Below are positions 6,727 to 11,269 of a stretch of 11,269 bases of DNA, piece by piece (the first letter of the stretch is position 1; every line of letters begins with the position of its first letter). Source of the stretch: an uncultured Eubacteriales bacterium (lineage in GTDB: Bacteria; Bacillota; Clostridia; Oscillospirales; CAG-272); contig USPP01000025.1 in assembly GCA_900556615.1 (NCBI GenBank), forward strand, positions 1 to 11,269, in the 5' to 3' direction. The notes beneath the pieces are model-generated. The model was not told where the DNA came from and ran no database searches. It saw only the letters and a list, made by a program, of their open reading frames with translations. A program made the position numbers and the translations under genes.

Positions 6727-6770
6727 TATCACATCAAACAAACGATAAATCGAAAGGCTTTATTTAGAAT

Positions 6771-7721
6771 ATGTATTACCTCGGAATTGATCTCGGAGGA
6801 ACCAATATCGCCGCCGGAATCGTTGATAAAAACTTCAAAATCGTCAACAAAGGCAGCACGCCGACGCTTGTTAACCGCGATCCTGAGCTCATTATAAAAG
6901 ATATGGGGATTCTCTGCATGTCCTTGCTCAACGAATCTGGAATAAGCATCAATGATATAGCATATGCCGGAATTGCTTCTCCCGGAAGCGTGAACCCCGA
7001 AAAAGGAATCATCGAATATGCTAATAATCTACCGTTTCTGAAATTTCCGATTGCCGACACGCTCCGTAAATACTTTCCCGTCAAAAAAGTATATCTTGAA
7101 AATGATGCCAATGCAGCGGCACTCGGCGAAGCCGTCGGAGGCGCTGCAAAGGGTAAGAATATTTCCCTAATGGTAACGCTCGGCACAGGAGTCGGAGGCG
7201 GAATCATCATCGGGGGCAAAGTCTTTTCGGGCTTTAATTATTGCGGTGCAGAGCTTGGTCACATGGTCATTGAATATAACGGCAGACAATGCTCCTGCGG
7301 AAGAAGGGGATGCTTTGAGGCATACTCTTCTGCCACCGCTCTTGTTAACATGACGAAGGAAAAGCTATCGGAAGCAAAAGATACGGTCATGTGGGATATG
7401 TGTGGAAACGATATTAATCAAGCAAATGCAAGAATTGCTTTTGCCGCCATGAAGCAAGGCGATATGGCAGGAAAAGAAGTAGTTGACACTTATATTTCCT
7501 ATCTTGCCTGCGGAATTACGAATTTAATCAATATATTCCAGCCGGAGGTACTTCTTATTGGAGGCGGCGTTTGTAACGAAAAAGACTATCTTCTGAAGCC
7601 TTTGATTGCCATTGTGGAGGCTGACCAATATACAAGGAATCAACCTGTAAAAACGCAGATAAAAATTGCTGAGTTGGGGAACGACGCCGGCATTGTAGGA
7701 GCAGCTGCGCTTAGCAAATAA
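6771..7721 (+). CDS. glcK: ROK-family glucokinase
   Basis: ATP-dependent sugar kinase of the ROK family, most likely phosphorylating glucose to glucose-6-phosphate in the cytosol. The N-terminal phosphate-binding motif is IDLGGTN (residues 6-12). The catalytic-base segment is LENDANAAALGE with Asp112, followed by VTLGTGVGGGIIIGG. The zinc site is formed by H164 in ELGHM and C174, C176 and C181 in CSCGRRGC, the ROK consensus CxCGxxGC. ITNLINIFQPEVLLIGGG is the C-terminal adenine-side motif. At 316 residues it has the usual length (about 310-320). There is no N-terminal helix-turn-helix, so it is an enzyme and not a ROK repressor; other hexoses such as N-acetylmannosamine cannot be excluded by sequence alone. 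GAAAGG stands about 13 nt upstream, a slightly long spacing. It probably shares the mscL transcript and ends at the strong terminator just after its stop. Confidence 0.93.
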   Translation: MYYLGIDLGGTNIAAGIVDKNFKIVNKGSTPTLVNRDPELIIKDMGILCMSLLNESGISINDIAYAGIASPGSVNPEKGIIEYANNLPFLKFPIADTLRKYFPVKKVYLENDANAAALGEAVGGAAKGKNISLMVTLGTGVGGGIIIGGKVFSGFNYCGAELGHMVIEYNGRQCSCGRRGCFEAYSSATALVNMTKEKLSEAKDTVMWDMCGNDINQANARIAFAAMKQGDMAGKEVVDTYISYLACGITNLINIFQPEVLLIGGGVCNEKDYLLKPLIAIVEADQYTRNQPVKTQIKIAELGNDAGIVGAAALSK

Positions 7722-7753
7722 TAAAACACGGACTTCACCAAGTCCGTGTTTTA
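7722..7753 (+). terminator. Rho-independent terminator after glcK
   Basis: A perfect 14-bp stem (TAAAACACGGACTT pairing with AAGTCCGTGTTTTA), a CACC loop and flanking A and T tracts make it able to work on both strands. It begins at the base after the glcK stop codon and insulates the NERD gene. Confidence 0.92.
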
Positions 7754-7791
7754 TTAAACAGCGTATTTTAACGTCTTATAGCAATAAAAAG

Positions 7792-7803
7792 AATGAATTC
7801 ATT
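7792..7803. promoter_or_regulatory. 12-bp perfect palindrome upstream of the NERD gene
   Basis: AATGAATTCATT, 33 nt before the start codon and in an AT-rich 83-nt leader. It could be a regulator binding site; no convincing -35/-10 pair was found beside it. Confidence 0.25.
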
Positions 7804-7836
7804 TAAATTAATGCATACAGAAGGATAAAATACAAA

Positions 7837-9228
7837 ATGAACGACGAGAAGATAGCTTATTCTAATCTAACAGGAATTGACATAGATGAACAGCGTCGAA
7901 TTTGGGATGAACGTGGCAAAGGATATTACGGCGAATACTTAGTTTTCTGTACCCTATACAAAAATATTATCGGAAACTGCAAGTTGCTGATGAATCTGAC
8001 AATTCCCACTGAAGCATCCGGAAAAACCGAAATTGATCTTCTGATGATTCATGAAACAGGCATATATGTGTTTGAAATAAAACACTATAAGGGAATGATT
8101 TACGGAAGCGATACCGATAATATCTGGACGCAATATTTCAGAACCGCAAAAAATCATTGTTTTAATAACCCCATTTTGCAAAACAGCTATCATATGCGAG
8201 CCCTGAAAAAAATGATTTCCAATGCCCCTATTTATTCTGTTGTTATATTTACAAGTGACGAGTGTATTCTAAAAATCCAGAACCGAAACCCAGATATTCT
8301 AGTCACCACATTGAGTGAACTTCCACCGCTCCTTGACAAAAAGCTGAGAAGCTCCAATATTTTCTACTCAGCAAAAAAGATTGATGAACTGTTTGTCATG
8401 CTGTCAGAATATTCTCCGATGAAAAAAGATATAACACATCTCGGAACAGCTTTACCCTTTTCTTCATGGCTCCAGCCGATTATACGGGATATGCAATCCA
8501 AAATCATTGATTTGGACATACAGATTGCCAATGTAAAACGGCAATCTGAACAAAACTCAATACTTGAACGGCAAAGGATGGAACAATATAATAAAGCCAC
8601 TGCAAAACTTCACCGACGACTTTTCACGGGTATAGCAATCGTTCTGATGCTGGCAATATTATCTGTCATATCATTTGCTTATAAACTAAACGATCGAAAA
8701 AATGAACAAATTGCAAATATTAATAAAAGCTGTCGGGAACAAATTGAAGTTGCCGAAAGCCGGCTTAACGACTTACAAAATAAATTTGAACACGTTGATG
8801 AAACGGGAAACCAATATCTTAAATCGCTTTTGTCCTTCACAGCAGTATCTGACGTTTCTCTTTACAAACAAATCGAGGAAGCTGTATCTTTCACTGCTAA
8901 GGTAGCACTTACCGCAAAAGATTATGGCATAAAATTCACCAGTAACGCAAAATACATAGTTATGACGGAAAGCGGGAAAGTATTCGAATATAATGTATTT
9001 GATGATTCATATTCACATCAAGGCTCTACACTTTTATTCAATGGGAGACAAACAGAAATAACCTTTGAAAGAAGGGATTTTTACGGAATCGAAAACACCT
9101 CAGACATCACTTACATCAAAATCACCGGAATTTATCTTTGCAGACAGGAAGACATGAATATTCACGGTGATATATATAAGTATCTTTCCAAAGATCTTGA
9201 ACTTGAATTATACGCAAAGAAAAGTTAA
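7837..9228 (+). CDS. NERD-domain (nuclease-related) protein with membrane segment and coiled coils
   Basis: 463 residues. The N-terminal part (about 25-150) fits the NERD domain, a relative of Holliday-junction-resolvase/PD-(D/E)xK nucleases. GKGYYGEYLVFCTL contains Glu33, EIDLLMI has Asp67, and YVFEIKHYKG has the E80-x-K82 pair, so the E...D...ExK active-site set appears complete. A helical, charged region follows (about 215-260), then one membrane helix at about 262-283 (LFTGIAIVLMLAILSVISFAY), a second coiled coil (about 285-320) and a C-terminal domain of about 140 residues with beta-strand character that I do not recognise. AGAAGGA about 11 nt upstream supports the ATG. The gene looks AT-richer than glcK or typA. 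It stands alone between a terminator and a convergent gene, with which its stop codon interlocks. NERD proteins occur in DNA-processing and some defence settings, but no partner gene is next to it, so its role is open. Confidence 0.85.
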   Translation: MNDEKIAYSNLTGIDIDEQRRIWDERGKGYYGEYLVFCTLYKNIIGNCKLLMNLTIPTEASGKTEIDLLMIHETGIYVFEIKHYKGMIYGSDTDNIWTQYFRTAKNHCFNNPILQNSYHMRALKKMISNAPIYSVVIFTSDECILKIQNRNPDILVTTLSELPPLLDKKLRSSNIFYSAKKIDELFVMLSEYSPMKKDITHLGTALPFSSWLQPIIRDMQSKIIDLDIQIANVKRQSEQNSILERQRMEQYNKATAKLHRRLFTGIAIVLMLAILSVISFAYKLNDRKNEQIANINKSCREQIEVAESRLNDLQNKFEHVDETGNQYLKSLLSFTAVSDVSLYKQIEEAVSFTAKVALTAKDYGIKFTSNAKYIVMTESGKVFEYNVFDDSYSHQGSTLLFNGRQTEITFERRDFYGIENTSDITYIKITGIYLCRQEDMNIHGDIYKYLSKDLELELYAKKS

Positions 9229-10148
9229 TCCACGATTTCGAGATACTCCTCCAGTGTTACTCCGTTCTCATAAATGTAGGTCGCAGCCTCCCTTCCGACA
9301 AAACGCCAATGCCATGATTCATACATATATCCTGTTATATCCGTTTTCCCTTCCGGAAATCGAAGAATAAAACCGAATTTGTATCCATTCTCCATCATAA
9401 ATTGAAATGTTTTCGTCTGTTCAAATTTTGAACTGACCGGATAAAAATCAATCGTCAGTCCCGTCTGATGGTCGCTTGTTCCAGGTCTTGCCGAATAACT
9501 GTCCACAAGCGCTGTAATCTGGGCCTCCGTATAGTCAGGATGGCTCTCACGTTCTTGAGCAAGATACTTATTATATAACTTATACTGTGTATCAAATGAG
9601 CGATAAGCGCTTGCCACTACCGCACAGTCATCCATTCCAAGCGCTTTCATTTCAGCATACATCGCTTCAAATGCTTTATTCGCACATTTACGCAGTTTTC
9701 GATTTGCGTTTGCTGACATGGAAACCAAATCATCAGGAATATAATCCTCTCCCAATGCATAAGAGCGATTTGCAAGAATTAAATACTGCTTATCCTTTGT
9801 ATCTATATAATGAAGGTATGCCGAAACATCGGTAATGTATTCATATTCTTTTTGTGGAGGCTCCGTTTCCGAATCGGTATCGGATTCGGAAACCTCAGTA
9901 TCTGTAGCATCGGTATCAAATTGTTGGCTTGTTTCCTGTGATGTTGTTTCCGGATCTCCTCTATTTTCCGAAGTTGACTCCTGGACAATCGGCTTTTTAT
10001 TTGGAGAGTGCCGTATTGAATCTGCTATCAGAATTGCCGCGCAAGTCAATACTACAAATGCACTGACAGCACAAAGAACTCCCGCATACTTTCTTTTTTT
10101 CTCGTAATGAGAAAAATTCATATTATCATTGGAATTAAAATTATCCAT
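9225..10148 (-). CDS. Membrane-anchored D-alanyl-D-alanine carboxypeptidase, VanY/M15B family
   Basis: Zinc peptidase that removes the terminal D-Ala from peptidoglycan stem peptides outside the membrane. The start at 10148 (MDNFNSN) is chosen over the ATG at 10160 because GTGGGG lies 7-8 nt before it; neither site is strong. The protein has 307 residues: an N-terminal anchor helix at about 21-42, a low-complexity Ser/Thr/Asp/Glu linker (about 55-100) and the catalytic domain. ASAYRSFDTQ is the conserved entry motif. RPGTSDHQTGLTIDF supplies zinc ligands His227 and Asp234 (SxHxxGxxxD), and YESWHWRF gives the catalytic Glu277 and third ligand His280. All key residues are present. This is a housekeeping-type member: no vanHAX or VanRS genes are nearby, so glycopeptide resistance should not be inferred. 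Its stop overlaps the NERD gene stop by 4 nt. It diverges from mscS across 171 nt. Confidence 0.92.
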   Translation of the reverse strand: MDNFNSNDNMNFSHYEKKRKYAGVLCAVSAFVVLTCAAILIADSIRHSPNKKPIVQESTSENRGDPETTSQETSQQFDTDATDTEVSESDTDSETEPPQKEYEYITDVSAYLHYIDTKDKQYLILANRSYALGEDYIPDDLVSMSANANRKLRKCANKAFEAMYAEMKALGMDDCAVVASAYRSFDTQYKLYNKYLAQERESHPDYTEAQITALVDSYSARPGTSDHQTGLTIDFYPVSSKFEQTKTFQFMMENGYKFGFILRFPEGKTDITGYMYESWHWRFVGREAATYIYENGVTLEEYLEIVD

Positions 10149-10319
10149 TTTATGCCCCACATTACTGCAATATATAGCGATGTGTAAGTATACAACAAAA
10201 AATATATACTTTATGTTACAAACCTGGAAATTGGATGTAAATTATTCATTTCACTTTAAAATACATTCTAAAAATATATTTTCTTACTGAATTTATATAA
10301 AACTGAAAGGAACTAAATT

Positions 10320-11129
10320 ATGAATTGGCAAACTCTTTGGGAAAATATTTCTTCTGTCTGCGTTAGTATCGCATTTAAGCTTTTGGGGGCATTTCTTGTT
10401 TTTGTAATAGGAAAAGTAATAATCTCTTTCGTTTTGAAGCATTTTCCAAAAGGAACGCAAAAGCACCCATTTGATCCTACCGCAAGAAATTTTATAAAAA
10501 ATATTGTAAAAATTTCTCTTTATGTTCTTATCATTATCATAATTGTAAGCATTATTGGAATACCAATGGCATCGATTATTACAGTTGTAGGTTCCGCAGG
10601 TGCAGCAATTGCTTTGGCACTTCAAGGTTCGCTTTCCAATTTTGCAAGCGGAATCATGCTTCTAATTCTCAAACCGCTGCAAATCGGAGATTTTATAGAA
10701 ACATCAAGCGTATCCGGAACGGTTTCCGATCTCGGAATATTCTATACAACCCTTATTACGCCTGACAACAAGCATATTACAATCCCCAATTCGGCGCTTA
10801 CAACCGATACCATTACAAACTACTCCCGCGAAAAAACGAGACGTCTCGATATTGTTTTCTCTGTTGATTATTCTACTGATATCGAACAGGCAAAAAAGAT
10901 TATTCTCGGTATTGTAAATCTTCATTCATTCGTACTTCACGATCCTGAGCCTTTTGTGCGCATTACCTCTCTTGATTCATCATCAATTAACTTTACCGTA
11001 CGCGTTTGGTGTCTTACAGAAAATTATTGGGACCTCAATTTTGACCTGACCGAACAAATAAAGGATGCACTTGATAAAAACGGTATTTCAATTCCCTTTC
11101 CTCAGCTTGACGTTCATGTTAAACAATAA
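10320..11129 (+). CDS. mscS: Small-conductance mechanosensitive channel, MscS family
   Basis: Heptameric membrane channel that gates under moderate tension during hypo-osmotic shock. 269 residues, close to the 286 of E. coli MscS, with three membrane segments: about 13-40, 62-82 and the pore-lining TM3 at 88-118, which has the typical Gly/Ala pattern (GSAGAAIALALQGSLSNFAS) and then GIMLLILKPLQIGDFIE. The beta domain contains GTVSDLGIFYTTL, DNKHITIPNSAL and ITNYSR, which match the family. The C-terminal alpha/beta domain ends ISIPFPQLDVHV, as in most members. AAAGGA about 8 nt before the ATG is the ribosome binding site. The 171-nt AT-rich space before it, shared with the divergent peptidase gene, shows no promoter I would commit to. 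A strong terminator overlaps its stop codon. Confidence 0.95.
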   Translation: MNWQTLWENISSVCVSIAFKLLGAFLVFVIGKVIISFVLKHFPKGTQKHPFDPTARNFIKNIVKISLYVLIIIIIVSIIGIPMASIITVVGSAGAAIALALQGSLSNFASGIMLLILKPLQIGDFIETSSVSGTVSDLGIFYTTLITPDNKHITIPNSALTTDTITNYSREKTRRLDIVFSVDYSTDIEQAKKIILGIVNLHSFVLHDPEPFVRITSLDSSSINFTVRVWCLTENYWDLNFDLTEQIKDALDKNGISIPFPQLDVHVKQ

Positions 11130-11169
11130 AAAAGCCGCTTGCGAATAAAATCGCAAGCGGCTTTTTTAT
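11128..11169. terminator. Bidirectional Rho-independent terminator
   Basis: A 17-bp stem (11128-11144 with 11151-11167; core GCCGCTTGCGA/TCGCAAGCGGC), loop ATAAAA and A/T tracts at both sides. The left arm includes the last two bases of the mscS stop codon. It serves mscS from one side and the minus-strand gene from the other. Confidence 0.93.
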
Positions 11170-11194
11170 TTATCTCGTTAACCTAAGAAATGAA

Positions 11195-11269
11195 TTACTC
11201 CGCTGCCTCGGTTGTTTCCTCTTGAGCTTCGGAAGCAACCTCCGACTCAACAGGTGTATCAGCAGCAGC
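11195..11269 (-). CDS. C-terminal tail of an unidentified minus-strand gene (truncated by window edge)
   Basis: The minus strand is open from the window end to a TAA at 11195-11197. It encodes 24 residues rich in Ala and Glu (AAADTPVESEVASEAQEE followed by TTEAAE). It is supported by its position directly before the bidirectional terminator and by the regular acidic composition. Such tails occur on exported proteins and on some ribosomal or chaperone proteins of Clostridia, so the product cannot be named. Confidence 0.6.
   Translation of the reverse strand, partial: AAADTPVESEVASEAQEETTEAAE

Noticed and set aside
6187..6741. Antisense open frame of 184 codons covering mscL
   Set aside because: MscL is certain on the plus strand. 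The Phe/Cys/Leu-rich antisense product is the expected mirror of its Lys/Ala/Glu codons.
5128..9893. Similar GATACCGATTCGGA-like sequences at about 5130 and 9870 as a dispersed repeat
   Set aside because: Both encode acidic Ser/Asp/Glu/Thr linkers, and the short similarity is explained by shared composition.
9225..10148. Glycopeptide resistance locus suggested by the VanY-type peptidase
   Set aside because: No ligase, dehydrogenase, VanX or two-component genes are nearby. Such peptidases are common housekeeping wall enzymes.

Overview
The window looks like chromosomal DNA from a low-to-moderate-GC Gram-positive bacterium, most likely a gut-type member of the Clostridia (Oscillospiraceae/Ruminococcaceae-like). 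The basis is the AGGAG-type ribosome binding sites, TTGACA/TATAAT promoters, short hairpin terminators with T-runs, Ser/Thr/Asp/Glu-rich linkers on exported proteins, and the gene set (BipA, a TagO/WecA-type transferase, TrpS, MscL, ROK glucokinase, VanY-type peptidase, MscS). The taxon is inferred from style and content, not from a marker gene.

Layout. Positions 1-1042 hold the 3' part of typA/bipA (+), followed by a strong terminator. Positions 1137-1313 and 2760-3104 carry three related copies of a roughly 170-bp non-coding element with terminal inverted repeats (AGGCAATACC...GGTATTRCCT) and flanking TA dinucleotides. They look like miniature transposable elements (MITEs), and two of them abut head to tail. 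Between them lie a small DUF2809-like membrane protein gene (+) and a wecA/tagO-like transferase gene (-), which converge and overlap. After the elements comes trpS (-). Both minus-strand genes are broken by an out-of-frame small deletion: 19 nt in trpS by family spacing and roughly 13-19 nt in the transferase.

From 4334 the window is mostly plus-strand. It holds a single-pass membrane protein of unknown function, a 230-nt intergenic stretch with several mutually consistent and competing hairpins (a possible structured RNA or leader), a cysteine-rich zinc-ribbon-like protein, mscL with a canonical promoter overlapped by an 8-bp inverted repeat and with an unusual Ala/Glu/Lys-rich tail, and a ROK glucokinase ending in a perfect 14-bp terminator. 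Next come an AT-richer gene for a NERD-domain protein with a transmembrane segment and coiled coils, a convergent membrane-anchored VanY-type D,D-carboxypeptidase (-), mscS (+), a bidirectional terminator, and the last 24 codons of an unidentified minus-strand gene.

Functionally the window is envelope-oriented: two mechanosensitive channels, a peptidoglycan-trimming peptidase, and a broken undecaprenyl-phosphate sugar transferase. The genes are not one operon; most have their own promoter or terminator. The most unusual material is the 1.1-4.2 kb segment, with its three small mobile repeats next to two disrupted core genes, together with the structured intergenic region at 5173-5403 and the NERD protein. 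I found no complete new multi-gene system that I could defend.
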